A stretch of 64,000 nucleotides of DNA from Elusimicrobiales bacterium (GTDB taxonomy: Bacteria; Elusimicrobiota; Elusimicrobia; Elusimicrobiales; UBA9959): the NCBI GenBank assembly GCA_028688015.1, contig JAQTZB010000002.1:310001-374000 (forward strand), given 5' to 3'. Below, piece by piece: positions 16,385 through 25,331 of the stretch. Positions within the stretch are counted from its first letter, which is position 1, and each line of letters opens with the position of its first letter. Below the pieces are notes generated by a model that was not told where the DNA came from, searched no databases, and saw only the letters and a list, made by a program, of their open reading frames with translations. Made by a program: the position numbers and the translations under genes.

Positions 16385-16987
16385 ATGGAAGACGATGTAA
16401 CTCCGGAAAGGCGCGTGGAGTTGGGGGACCTGCACCTCGGGCGCGGGGAACTGGACCTGGCCGTACGCTGCTACAACCTGGCGCTAAAAAAAAACCTTGC
16501 CCATCCCGCAGCTAACCGCAGACTGGCGCAGGCCTACCGGCTCAAGGCGGAGAGAGAAGGCGCGGTCTTCTACCTCCTCGCGGTGGAGCCCCTGCGCCGG
16601 GCCCTGGCGGCGGACCCTCTGGACGAAAGCCTGCATGAGTTGCTGCAACTGCTGGCGCTGAAGACCGGCAGCATCGCCTCGCTGACCCGCGAATACTCAA
16701 AGAAAGCCAAGTCCGGCCCCGACAAGGATTTCAACGCCGCACAGCTCAAGCGCGCCGCAGCCATGTCGGTGGTGGGCAGCGAGGTGCTCAAACAGGGCTT
16801 CGAATACAAACCCATCCCTTACGTGAAATCCTTTTTCGACTTCATAGTGCTCCCGGGCGCGGCGGTCACCATCGCGGTCGGAAACCTGAGCCTTAAGTTC
16901 AAGCCGTTCCTGCTCCTGGGCGCAACACTGTTCCTTTTTTACTGCGCATACAGGGGCATCCTCTACCTGTTGCTGCGCAGACAATGA
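16385..16987 (+). CDS. TPR protein with C-terminal membrane anchor
   Basis: 200 residues from ATG 16385, which follows the previous stop by 5 bases; an in-frame ATG further upstream would overlap that gene. Residues ~8-50 (RRVELGDLHLGRGELDLAVRCYNLALKKN) form a TPR unit, with a second helical pair to ~95. Two hydrophobic segments (~155-175 and ~178-196) put the C-terminus in the membrane. It probably acts as an assembly scaffold for the pilin-like proteins encoded just upstream, as TPR proteins do in type IV pilus systems. This is inference from context. Confidence 0.8.
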   Translation: MEDDVTPERRVELGDLHLGRGELDLAVRCYNLALKKNLAHPAANRRLAQAYRLKAEREGAVFYLLAVEPLRRALAADPLDESLHELLQLLALKTGSIASLTREYSKKAKSGPDKDFNAAQLKRAAAMSVVGSEVLKQGFEYKPIPYVKSFFDFIVLPGAAVTIAVGNLSLKFKPFLLLGATLFLFYCAYRGILYLLLRRQ

Positions 16988-17009
16988 CCACACATGAACT
17001 GCGGTTTGC

Positions 17010-17480
17010 CTACTGGCCCGGCGACAGCAGCGACTGCAGAAAAAGGGCTATCGCCAGGTAAAGCGCGAAAGCTCCGAATGAGACCAGCGCGGACAGCGCG
17101 TATTTCGCCACCGCGCCGCGTTCGCCGCGGAAGATGCGCCCGCTGGCGGCGGCGGCCAGGCCGCCCAGCAGGCCCCCGAGCAAGCCGCCCTGCAGGATCA
17201 GGATGACCGGCAGGCCCATCCACGCATATTCGTACCAGGTAAGCGGCCTGGCCAGTTCCAACGTGTCGTTGTTTATCTGCACCCGCGGCACGGGGTCGAA
17301 GTAATTGTATTTCAAACGGATCTCGGCCGCCGCACCCGAATCGGAATCGACCCTGTAAACCCCGCCCCTCTTCTCCACCGGCGCGCCGTTCAGCAGCAGC
17401 TTCGGCCCGCTGAGCAGACCCCCGGGCTCCACCGAAAGCCGCCGCCCCTGAAAAGCGGGATATTGTATGTCTATCGCCAT
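17010..17480 (-). CDS. Membrane protein of unknown function
   Basis: 156 residues. The N-terminal ~75 residues are beta-rich (GGLLSGPKLLLNGAPVEKRGGVYRVDSDSG) and end with RVQINNDTLELARPLTWYEYAWMGLP. Two or three transmembrane helices follow: 88-112, rich in Gly (LQGGLLGGLLGGLAAAA), and 127-150. The layout of a small soluble beta domain facing two helices is seen in uncharacterised membrane proteins of several phyla. I do not recognise a named family. Last gene of the kinase/amylase/pirin operon and convergent with the TPR gene. Confidence 0.75.
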   Translation of the reverse strand: MAIDIQYPAFQGRRLSVEPGGLLSGPKLLLNGAPVEKRGGVYRVDSDSGAAAEIRLKYNYFDPVPRVQINNDTLELARPLTWYEYAWMGLPVILILQGGLLGGLLGGLAAAASGRIFRGERGAVAKYALSALVSFGAFALYLAIALFLQSLLSPGQ

Positions 17481-17498
17481 CGCGGTTCCTTTAGTGCC

Positions 17499-18344
17499 CT
17501 AACCTTTTATGAAAGTGCCCTTGCGGTATTCGTCGAAAGCGCGCTTGAGTTCGCTCTCGGTGTTCATGACTATCGGGCCGCGCCAGGCCACCGGCTCTTT
17601 CAGCGGCTTGCCAGCCATCAGTAGGAAGCGGAAACCATCCTTTGACGCCGCGCAGGCCAGCGCATCCCCGTCCTCGAGGACCGCCACCCGGCCGGCGGGC
17701 ACAGGCTGCCCCTCTTTCCCCTCGAAGGAGCCGGCCCCCTCGAAGACGTAGGCCAGCACATTGTCCTCGGGGCGCAAATTCAGGGTGAACTCGGCGCCGG
17801 GCCGGGCCTGCACGTCGAAGTACCACGGGTTTATCACCACGTCCTCGGCCGGGCCCTGCACCCCGCCGTACTCGCCGCAGATTATGCGTACAGTGAAGCC
17901 CTCGCCCTGGTAAAGCTTCATATCCTCCGCCTTGATGTCGCGGTAGCGCGGGCGGGTCATCTTGTGCTTCCTGGGCAGGTTGGCCCACAACTGCATGCCG
18001 CGGGTCGGCGAGTCGTGGCGCTTGGGCATCTCCTGGTGCACGATGCCGGAGCCGGCCGTCATCCACTGCACCTGGCCGTCGCTGATGACCCCCTTGTTGC
18101 CCAGCGAGTCGCCGTGCTCCACCGCGCCCTCGAGCATGTAAGTAATGGTCTCGATGCCGCGGTGCGGGTGCCACGGGAAACCCGCCATGTAGTCCTCCGG
18201 ATCGGCCGAACCGAAATGGTCCAGCAGCAGGAACGGGTCGGTCAGCTCCGTATTGCCGAAACCGAACAGGCGCTTGAGCTTGACGCCGGCGCCCTCCAGC
18301 ACCCACTGCCCTTCGAGCAGCTCTTTGATCTTGCGGTTCTTCAT
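17499..18344 (-). CDS. Pirin-family protein
   Basis: 281 residues from ATG 18344. This start gives the ATGA overlap with the upstream amylase stop and has a GGAGG ribosome site; the longer in-frame start at 18374 would overlap more. The pirin cupin metal-site motif WHPHRGIETITYMLEG (~59) is present, as is GSGIVHQEMP (~100) with the further His/Glu ligands. The C-terminal cupin includes PEDNVLAYVFEGAGSF. Pirins bind Fe or other metals; some degrade quercetin and others regulate transcription. The substrate here is not predictable. Confidence 0.93.
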   Translation of the reverse strand: MKNRKIKELLEGQWVLEGAGVKLKRLFGFGNTELTDPFLLLDHFGSADPEDYMAGFPWHPHRGIETITYMLEGAVEHGDSLGNKGVISDGQVQWMTAGSGIVHQEMPKRHDSPTRGMQLWANLPRKHKMTRPRYRDIKAEDMKLYQGEGFTVRIICGEYGGVQGPAEDVVINPWYFDVQARPGAEFTLNLRPEDNVLAYVFEGAGSFEGKEGQPVPAGRVAVLEDGDALACAASKDGFRFLLMAGKPLKEPVAWRGPIVMNTESELKRAFDEYRKGTFIKG

Positions 18345-19894
18345 TTGGCCTCCGGGCCGCCGGGAAGCTCCCACGGCAACCCCTTTATTATACCCTTTAC
18401 AAAAACGCGCAGGCCGTGCGCGGGCACTTCGGCCGCGAGCGTCCCGCCTTTTACGGCGGCCGAGGCCCCGGTGTAAAGCTCGCGGTAGCTCCCGTCGGGC
18501 AGGCCCGAGGCCTTCAGCGCCGCCGGCGCTCCCGCCTTGTTGAGCAGCACCACGGCCGTCTCGCCGGCGTAGTCGCGGCGGAAAGCGTACTGGTCGGCGG
18601 CGACGAGCAGCGGGGCCTGCCGCCCCTTGCGCAGCGGCGCCGCGGCCGCGCGGACGGCGTTAAGCTTCTTCAGGTGGCGGTAGACCGGCCCGTCTTTGGC
18701 GCGCTCTATGCCGGTCACGCCGAGATAGCCGCGGTTGTACGGGTCGTTGCCGCCCGGCATCATGACCTCCGTGCCGTAGAACACGCAGGGAATGCCGCGC
18801 GCGGTAAAGTAAAAGTTCAGCGCGTCGAAATACTGCTCGGCCGAAGCGGGCGTTCCCTCACCCTCCCCCCCGTTGAAACGCGGCTTGTCGTGGTTGTCGA
18901 GGAAGGTGACGTTATAGGTGGCGTCGCGGTATTCGCCGTCGTGCTTCAGTATACCGTCAGCCACGGCGTAATCCCCGCCCTTGAAGACCCGCTCCAGCGG
19001 GCCCCAGGTCCCCATCGCCGACAGCGGCATATCCAGCGCCGCGATAGAGCTGTTCATCGGCTCGCCGGGCGACAGCTTGGTATAAGCGCCCAGCATTTTA
19101 TAGTCGTCGTTGGTCCAGGCCTCGCCGAACAGGAAGAAATCCTTCTTCCCTTTATGCATCTCGGCGGCGAAGTCTCGCCAGAAGCTGTTGCGCATCCAGA
19201 CCAGCGTGTCTATGCGGAAGGCGTCTACGCCCAGGTCCCGGTATTTCCCGTAAATGGAGACGAACCACTTCAGCACCTCCGGATTCTCATCGTTAAAATC
19301 CAGCAGGTCGGCCATAACCGGGCCCTTGCGGTTGAACCAGCCCTTGTCGTCGGCGTAATAGTCGAAGGTCTTCCCTGCCCCGCGCACCGTACCGCGCCCG
19401 GCGTGCCACCGCACCGAGGGGTGGGTATCGCCGCCGTGGGCGTGGTTCAGCACTATATCCTGGATTATCTTGAGCCCTTTGGCGTGCGCGGCCTTTATCA
19501 GGTCGGGGTAGGCCGCGCCTTTGGACTCCAGGTGCGGGTCTATCTTAGAGAAGTCCCAGGCCCAATAGCCGTGGTAGCCGGCCGCGTCGTAAGTCTGCGA
19601 GCTGTTCACGTACCGGCCGGGCGGCTGCATGACTGGCGGAGTGATCCACACCGCGGTGAAGCCCAGGCCCTTTATGTGGTCCAGGTTGTCGATGAGCCCG
19701 CGGAAATCACCGCCCTGGTAATAGCGGAGGTTGCCGGGCACATACTCGTCGCCGTAGATATTGTTGTTCGCCGCGTCACCGTCCACGAAACGGTCGGTAA
19801 TGGCCAGGTAGATGGTCTCGTCCCTGAAATCTCCCGCGGCTGCGGGCAGGGCGGCAGCAAGGCACAGCAGCGCTGACAATAATGTGTAGCTCAT
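18341..19894 (-). CDS. Secreted GH13 alpha-amylase family enzyme
   Basis: 517 residues with a signal peptide 1-20 (LCLAAALPAAA-G). The GH13 regions are seen: YLAITDRFVDGD (~29), DIVLNH (~146-151), the nucleophile D229 in VDAFRIDT, the acid/base E258 in FLFGEAW and D336 in TFLDNHD. The fold ends with a beta C-domain (QYAFRRDYAGETAVVLLNKAG). Substrate is probably starch or other alpha-1,4-glucans; cyclomaltodextrinase-like activity cannot be excluded. An SD GGGAGG precedes the ATG. It follows a sensor kinase gene by 21 bases, suggesting shared expression. Confidence 0.93.
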   Translation of the reverse strand: MSYTLLSALLCLAAALPAAAGDFRDETIYLAITDRFVDGDAANNNIYGDEYVPGNLRYYQGGDFRGLIDNLDHIKGLGFTAVWITPPVMQPPGRYVNSSQTYDAAGYHGYWAWDFSKIDPHLESKGAAYPDLIKAAHAKGLKIIQDIVLNHAHGGDTHPSVRWHAGRGTVRGAGKTFDYYADDKGWFNRKGPVMADLLDFNDENPEVLKWFVSIYGKYRDLGVDAFRIDTLVWMRNSFWRDFAAEMHKGKKDFFLFGEAWTNDDYKMLGAYTKLSPGEPMNSSIAALDMPLSAMGTWGPLERVFKGGDYAVADGILKHDGEYRDATYNVTFLDNHDKPRFNGGEGEGTPASAEQYFDALNFYFTARGIPCVFYGTEVMMPGGNDPYNRGYLGVTGIERAKDGPVYRHLKKLNAVRAAAAPLRKGRQAPLLVAADQYAFRRDYAGETAVVLLNKAGAPAALKASGLPDGSYRELYTGASAAVKGGTLAAEVPAHGLRVFVKGIIKGLPWELPGGPEAK

Positions 19895-19915
19895 AAATCC
19901 TCCCGCGGCCCGGGC

Positions 19916-22504
19916 TCAGCCCCAGGGCGGCTCTTTACCGGCTATCTTCAGCCAGGTCAGGGCCGCGAATCTCTCGGGCGGGTGCCCGGTGGCGAGCGTC
20001 AGGTCCGTAAAGCCCTTCTCCAGCAGTTCGCGCGCTACTTCCTCGCCTCTTACGCCCCGGCCCAGCTCCGAGTCGATATAGAGCGGGGTGTCTTTGGCCG
20101 CCCCATCCAGGCCGGAGGCGAGCTCCTCCGGGGTTTCATAGGCGCTGAACTCCGCCCCGGCGGCGCGGGCGGCCAGCTTCCAGTTCATCTGCACCAGCAT
20201 ATCGTCGTCGAGCAGCACGGCGCGCTTCGGGCCGGACCCCTTGATGGTGACCGGCACCAGCCCGGCCAGCGGCTTGGGGATCACGCGGACCTTAAGCCGC
20301 CTGGCCTCGTCGGCCACCGTTTTCTCCTCGTGACGGCTAGTCACCAGGATGACCTTGGAGCCAAGGCCGAGCTCGGCTGCGAGGCTCAGGCCCGTCTCGG
20401 CATAGCCGATCAGCTCGTAGTCGAAAAGGTAGAGGGCCTCCGCGGCTTTTTCCGGGTTGCTTTTCACCCACTTGCGCAGGCGCACCGGCTCGATGAAATG
20501 AATGATGTCGATGTCGCGCTCCGGCGCGCCCGCCTGCTTAAAGCGGCTCTGCCAGACGTGGTGGATCGTGGAATCGTCGTCGAGCACCACTACCGCCCTG
20601 CCGGGCGCCAGCGCCAGCCCCCGGACGAAGTCGGCCGGCGCTTCGGCCCTTGGCAGCGTCACCGTCACCGTTGTGCCGCGGCCCGGCGCCGAGGTCAGGG
20701 AGAGGCCGCCGCCCCAGGCCTCCAGCGTGGTCCGCGCGTGATAAAGCCCCAGCCCGTAACCGCCGGCCTTCCCGTAGGTCTCGCCCCGCTGCCCTAACTT
20801 TTGCAGGATCTCATGGGGAATGCCCGGGCCGTCGTCGGTCACCGTCAGCTGGACGCCGCCGGCCCCGGGCGCCAGGCCCAGGCGGACCGAACCCTTCTCG
20901 CCCAGCACCTCCACCGCGTTGTTGACCAGGTTGGAGATCACGCGGCCCAGTTCTACGGGTTGCACCCGGGCGAACAAGCCGTAGGATTCGCGCGTCAGTT
21001 CGAAATCTATGTTGATGCCGGCCCTGGCGCCGAACTGCAGGCGCTTTTCCGTGACCACCGGGTCTACCAGGCTCGAGAGCAGCGCCAGCTGCAGCGGCTC
21101 CCCGGAGGCCCCGGGCCCGGCGGACGGCCGCCGCCGCGTCTTCTCCAGCAGGTTATTGGCGATGTCGCGGATGCGGTTGACGGCGTGCCGCACCATCACG
21201 CGCTGATCCTCCGGCAGCTGCGAGGCGCTTTTGAGCGAAGCGTCCAGCGCCGCCAGCGGCGAGCGGATGTCGTGCGCCACCTGCGCCGCCATCTGCCCGA
21301 CGGCGGCGATGCCCGCCACGCGCGTCAGGTCCTCTTCCATTTTATTACGCTCCCTGACCGCGAAGTCCGTCTTGGAGGCGGCCAGGTAGATCTGCTCCAT
21401 GTCGGTCAGCACTATGAAGACAAAGGCGAACAGCACCAGGAAGATGGCATACGGGATCATGTTGGCCCCGGAGGCCAGGTCTATGTAGACCAGGATATCG
21501 TGCGTGAAGGCGGCCAGCAGCACGGCCGTGCCGGCGGCGCGGCTGAGATAGCCCGGCAGGTCCCGGCGGGAGTAAAAGGTGTGGCCCAGCACCAGCAGCA
21601 GGTTTAAATAGGCGAAGAACAGCCAGGCCGCGTAGAAGTCGGCCGTGCCTTTGAGCGTCGGGCTGAAAAGTATGCCCGCCAGAAAAACGCCGGTGCCCCA
21701 GCCGTTCACCGCCCGGAAATAGTGCGCCGACCTCAACGTGCCGTAAAAGTAGGTCAGGAAGAAATAGAAGAACAGCGCGCCGACGGTGCAGTTGTACTTG
21801 TAGATGGCGGCGTAATCGCTGATGAAGAAGTAGAGCACGCGGCTCAGCGACAGCGAGAACAGGGCCCCGGTGACGCAGGCGAAGGAGAAAGTGCGGTAGC
21901 TGGAGAACTGCGGGTGGCGCCTGAAAATCCCCAGGATCAGCGCGCCGACGAAGAGGAACAGGATGGAGAGCAGCAGCAGCAGGTCGGTCTGCAGGTAGTT
22001 GCGCCAGCGCGTCTTGCGCCGGATGTCGTCCCAGGAGCCCAGCTCGATGTCGTCGAGCGGCCCGGAGCCGGCGCGGAAGAACTTGTCCACCTTCAGCGTC
22101 AGGTCGCCGCCGGCGGCCAGCAGCGACACGGGCAGGTAATACGAGCTGTGCAGCGCGTGCAGGTGCCAGCCCAGGGCCGGGATCTGGCTGGTCAGCCCTA
22201 TCTTGCGGCCGCCGAGGTAGAGCTCGCTTACGTCGCCGACGCGGCCCAGGTAGATAGCCGGGTCTTTGAGGTCCTCCCAATCCTTCTTCTCCAGCCGCCA
22301 GCTCACGCAATAGATGCCCGTCTTGCCGACCAGCAGTTTTTTGAGCGCGGCCAAATCGCCGGCCTCGGCGCGGGGCGCGCCTTTGGCCTCGCAGGCCGGG
22401 CCTTCTGAAATATAATAGGTCTTTTCCGCCAGGTCGGCGGCGGTCGCCGGGGCGGCGGCCGCCAGGAGAAGAAGGACTGACAGGGTGGTTTTCAGCGCGT
22501 TCAT
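19916..22504 (-). CDS. 7TM sensor histidine kinase with two receiver-like domains
   Basis: 862 residues. A signal peptide (1-23) is followed by a ~140-residue periplasmic domain of the 7TMR-DISM extracellular type. Seven transmembrane helices lie at ~172-365. HisKA has H411 in VAHDIRSPLAALDASLKS; HATPase_c has NLVNNAVEVLGEKG, TDDGPGIP and GGYGLGLYHARTTLEAWGG. Two C-terminal receiver-like domains follow (~645-760 and ~765-862). The first keeps LDDDST, FDYEL and a PKPL lysine. The second has LDDDM and YIDSELG but no clear lysine. Binding of a periplasmic sugar or other ligand by the DISM domain is likely in this family. First gene of an operon with an amylase. Confidence 0.9.
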   Translation of the reverse strand: MNALKTTLSVLLLLAAAAPATAADLAEKTYYISEGPACEAKGAPRAEAGDLAALKKLLVGKTGIYCVSWRLEKKDWEDLKDPAIYLGRVGDVSELYLGGRKIGLTSQIPALGWHLHALHSSYYLPVSLLAAGGDLTLKVDKFFRAGSGPLDDIELGSWDDIRRKTRWRNYLQTDLLLLLSILFLFVGALILGIFRRHPQFSSYRTFSFACVTGALFSLSLSRVLYFFISDYAAIYKYNCTVGALFFYFFLTYFYGTLRSAHYFRAVNGWGTGVFLAGILFSPTLKGTADFYAAWLFFAYLNLLLVLGHTFYSRRDLPGYLSRAAGTAVLLAAFTHDILVYIDLASGANMIPYAIFLVLFAFVFIVLTDMEQIYLAASKTDFAVRERNKMEEDLTRVAGIAAVGQMAAQVAHDIRSPLAALDASLKSASQLPEDQRVMVRHAVNRIRDIANNLLEKTRRRPSAGPGASGEPLQLALLSSLVDPVVTEKRLQFGARAGINIDFELTRESYGLFARVQPVELGRVISNLVNNAVEVLGEKGSVRLGLAPGAGGVQLTVTDDGPGIPHEILQKLGQRGETYGKAGGYGLGLYHARTTLEAWGGGLSLTSAPGRGTTVTVTLPRAEAPADFVRGLALAPGRAVVVLDDDSTIHHVWQSRFKQAGAPERDIDIIHFIEPVRLRKWVKSNPEKAAEALYLFDYELIGYAETGLSLAAELGLGSKVILVTSRHEEKTVADEARRLKVRVIPKPLAGLVPVTIKGSGPKRAVLLDDDMLVQMNWKLAARAAGAEFSAYETPEELASGLDGAAKDTPLYIDSELGRGVRGEEVARELLEKGFTDLTLATGHPPERFAALTWLKIAGKEPPWG

Positions 22505-22531
22505 GACCGGGGCCGGGCCTCGGCCCCGGTC
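22505..22531 (-). promoter_or_regulatory. 10-bp hairpin abutting the kinase start codon
   Basis: Perfect arms GACCGGGGCC and GGCCCCGGTC with a 7-base loop end immediately before ATG 22504. No separate ribosome site is present, so the GGGG in the stem would be the only candidate and would be sequestered. Confidence 0.7.
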
Positions 22532-22669
22532 TTCATTATAGCGGTCAGCGGGCCTGCTTTACAACTTCCGGCTTACCCCAAAGGCCCACGGCGGGCCTGG
22601 GCCATACGGCTCTTACCGTCCCGCCCTTTAGGTATTTATACTATTAAGGCGTTCAAGACAGGGGGTAAA

Positions 22670-23788
22670 ATGACCAAGTTCCTCTCGATGGTGCTGTTAG
22701 CGTTCTCCGCCTCTCCGGCATTCTCCTTCGACCTGCAGTCCGTAACCGTCTCCGGCCTTAAGGAAGTTATTCCTTCCGCCGTCGAGATCCCCGCGGCTCC
22801 GGAAGCCAGGACCGCCAGCCAGTTCGTCTGGATGACAGTGCGCGATAACCCCGCAGGTAAGGAAGCCGAGGCCAACGACTGGGGCGCCCGCATAGAGGCC
22901 CGCGTCCGCGAAACCTTCAAAGACAGCTACAGCGTCAACCTCCGCGCCGACATGGATACCTCCTGGGGCAATATCCGCAAGACCGGCAGCTACTATAACC
23001 TCTCCGGCGGCGGGGTCTTCCTGAACATGAGCGGCTCCAACGGCTCCTACTTCGTCAACGGCACCGTCACCGAGAACGGCAAGATGACCTCCGTCAGCGT
23101 GAACGTGAGCAGGCGCTTCGACGACACCTCCTTCAACGTGTTCGGCTCGGGCCTGAACCTCTACACCGACAGGAACTCCGTCAACGGCAATTACGACCCG
23201 GAGCGCTTCTCCAAGAAGGCCGTGGCCGCCGTTACCTCGCTGTTGCTCGCGGTGCAGGTGGAGAAAGGCCAAGCCAAGCCCGAAGAGAAGGCCGTAAAGA
23301 ACACCGAACGCATCTGGATGTCCATCCAGCCCGGCTGGGGCGGCTGGAACGTGGTGGAAGCCAGCGACCCTTTCGCCCGCATCGAGGTGGGCCTGCGCAA
23401 GGTCTTCGACCGGGAATACGACGCCGAGATCAGCGTGGACAATAACCGCCAGTGGGGCCGCGTCAGCGGCTTCTTCTCCCGCCGCTACGAGCTGCGCGCA
23501 GGGCGCACCGACCTGCGCCTGGAAGAGTGGGCCGGCCGCTGGGAGATCACCGGCCGCGTCGAGGTGCAGGGCGCGGAGAATAACGAGAAAGCCGTGAAGC
23601 TGGAAATGCGCGACCGCTTCGGCGACGGCTCTTTCTCAATCTGGGAAGACGGCATCCGCCTCAACCTGGACCGCAACGGCATCAGCGGCGACGTGGACAC
23701 CGCGGTCTACCCGAAAGAAGTTATCGGGGCCGTCACCGCGCTGGTAATGGCCTACCAGCAGATAAATCAGCCGCAGCAGCCGCGCTGA
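22670..23788 (+). CDS. Secreted protein with a duplicated ~140-residue domain
   Basis: 372 residues with a signal peptide (1-19, ASPAFS-F). Two tandem domains (about 52-196 and 218-370) share the pattern WMT/S-I/V..., WGARIEARVRETF / FARIEVGLRKVF, ...SRRFDDTSFNVFGSGLNLYTDRNSVNG / MRDRFGDGSFSIWEDGIRLNLDRNGISG and AVAAVTSLLLAVQ / VIGAVTALVMAYQ. The domain is predicted beta-rich with a final helix. I do not recognise the family. The gene is alone, with a TATACT -10 box near 22639 and a GGGGGT ribosome site. Function unknown; an exported structural or binding role is possible. Confidence 0.8.
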   Translation: MTKFLSMVLLAFSASPAFSFDLQSVTVSGLKEVIPSAVEIPAAPEARTASQFVWMTVRDNPAGKEAEANDWGARIEARVRETFKDSYSVNLRADMDTSWGNIRKTGSYYNLSGGGVFLNMSGSNGSYFVNGTVTENGKMTSVSVNVSRRFDDTSFNVFGSGLNLYTDRNSVNGNYDPERFSKKAVAAVTSLLLAVQVEKGQAKPEEKAVKNTERIWMSIQPGWGGWNVVEASDPFARIEVGLRKVFDREYDAEISVDNNRQWGRVSGFFSRRYELRAGRTDLRLEEWAGRWEITGRVEVQGAENNEKAVKLEMRDRFGDGSFSIWEDGIRLNLDRNGISGDVDTAVYPKEVIGAVTALVMAYQQINQPQQPR

Positions 23789-23796
23789 GCCGGCCG

Positions 23797-23839
23797 CAAA
23801 AAAGAAGAAGGCCGGGCTCCCGCCCGGCCTTCTTCTTTT
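23797..23839. terminator. Bidirectional terminator between convergent genes
   Basis: A long perfect stem (AAAGAAGAAGGCCGGGC with its complement, TCCC loop) carries A- and T-runs at its ends. It serves the 22670-23788 gene and the metalloprotease gene coming from the other side. Confidence 0.95.
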
Positions 23840-23850
23840 CCCGCCGCGGC

Positions 23851-25191
23851 TTATTTAAGCCCGACGGTGAAACTCACTTCATGGTCCCCGCCTTTGGAGA
23901 CCAGGCTGAGGCCCGTGTCCGTACCATCGTAGAGGCGGCTGGAGGGGACCGTGTCCGGACCGAGCGCCCGGTCCTTCAGGTAGAAATCCAGGAAACCGAA
24001 GGAACTGCTCTTGCCCCTCTCCAGCTCTTCCAGACCGTCGGCCTCCAGGATCTTCAGCAGCTTGCGCTCGGTAGTGGAGTTGTTATAGAGGAAATTGGTA
24101 CCGGTCGGGTTCAGCTTCGCGTTAACGTGCCAGATCACCAGCCCGCCGCCGATCATGGAATTTTCGGTGTCGTTCCCGGTTTTCCGGCGGTTCTCCACCA
24201 GGAAATACTCGCCGAGAGGCTCCTTCGCCTGGCCGCGCGGCATTAGCAGCAGGCACTCCCCCGCCTCCGTGGCGGGGTTCAGGCGGAAGTCGCCGCCGGC
24301 GGTGATCACCCGGGGCTCCAGCCAGCCCAGCATCATCTTGCTGAAGCAGTTATGGTCGTAGCGGGTCGAATCCATCATGTCGAAGTAGCCCAGCCCGCCC
24401 TTCGGGCCGATTTCAGGCTTGTAGTCGTAATAGTCGGGCAGGCCCAGCGCGTGGCCGGTCTCGTGCACCAGCGTCTTTATCTTGAAGGCCGAAGCCGGGT
24501 CGTCCCACTTGGAAACGATGCCCTGCCAGGAATAGGCGTAAAGCCTCTTGCCGCCCGCGCTGAAGTCCCGGTCGGAGAAATACGGCGCCACCGCCCACCA
24601 GAAAGTGGCCCAGTCGCCTACGGGCCCGGTCCAGATTACGGCGAAATAATCTACCGCCCCGTCGCCGTCGCTGTCGTACTGGGAGAAATCGTGGCCTTTG
24701 AAGCTGAGCAGGGCTTTCTTGATGAGCGCCTCGCGCCCCTCCCGCGTCTCCGGCACGTCGGCGCGGCGGCCGGCCTTGTACCAGCCCAGCACATTGCCAC
24801 CCAGGTTCAGCCTGCCGTAGGAAGAGCGCCTGTAATAGGCGCTGAGGCTCTCGTAAGGGAACTCCCCTCCGGAACCGAAGATCTTCTCCCGCAGGGCCTC
24901 GGGGGTATCCGCCGGCCTCGCGGGGTATTCGTCGAACTCCACCAGCAGCACCAGCATTTTGGGGCTGCCGGTGGAAGGCAGACCACTGTCCCGGAAGCCC
25001 AGCAGGTTGGTGCCCCTGTTCCCGCCGAGACGGCTCACGAGTTCGGGAGAAAAAGACTGGTTGCCGATGCCGAGGGCGGGGTCTATGCCGAAACTATAGC
25101 GGGACGCGGGGCCGTCCGGAGGCGGGTCCATGGCGAGGCCCGCCCGGGAGAAAGCGAGCAGCAGGGTTAAGATACCGGCGAAAAGGCGCAT
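23851..25191 (-). CDS. Secreted M6-like zinc metalloprotease
   Basis: 446 residues from ATG 25191, chosen because MRLFAGILTLLLAFSRAGLA is a good signal peptide; an in-frame GTG at 25212 overlaps the -10 box. The zinc site HETGHALGLPDYYDY (243-257) is the immune-inhibitor-A (M6) form of HExxH. DSDGDGAVDYF (~173) resembles a calcium loop and is common in this family. WATFWWAVAPYF and GLVIWHVN are also family-like. It should be an exported protease. No Shine-Dalgarno is visible; -10 TACACT (25208-25203) implies a leader of about 5 bases. Monocistronic. Confidence 0.9.
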   Translation of the reverse strand: MRLFAGILTLLLAFSRAGLAMDPPPDGPASRYSFGIDPALGIGNQSFSPELVSRLGGNRGTNLLGFRDSGLPSTGSPKMLVLLVEFDEYPARPADTPEALREKIFGSGGEFPYESLSAYYRRSSYGRLNLGGNVLGWYKAGRRADVPETREGREALIKKALLSFKGHDFSQYDSDGDGAVDYFAVIWTGPVGDWATFWWAVAPYFSDRDFSAGGKRLYAYSWQGIVSKWDDPASAFKIKTLVHETGHALGLPDYYDYKPEIGPKGGLGYFDMMDSTRYDHNCFSKMMLGWLEPRVITAGGDFRLNPATEAGECLLLMPRGQAKEPLGEYFLVENRRKTGNDTENSMIGGGLVIWHVNAKLNPTGTNFLYNNSTTERKLLKILEADGLEELERGKSSSFGFLDFYLKDRALGPDTVPSSRLYDGTDTGLSLVSKGGDHEVSFTVGLK

Positions 25192-25289
25192 ATACAATAT
25201 ATAGTGTAACACTCCGGCCGGAATAGCACATGGGCATTAGGACCTAAGCGGCCCGGGCTTAAGGATAGTCCGCCAGGGACCAAATGGAA

Positions 25290-25310
25290 ACCGCCGGGGC
25301 GCCCGGCGGT
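25290..25310 (-). terminator. Hairpin after the pheT/TSCPD gene pair
   Basis: Perfect 9-bp stem ACCGCCGGG / CCCGGCGGT with a 3-base loop, followed on the minus strand by TTTCCATTTG. It is a probable end of the infC-pheT operon. Confidence 0.7.
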
Positions 25311-25331
25311 CTGTTTTATGGGGGAAGCCGC

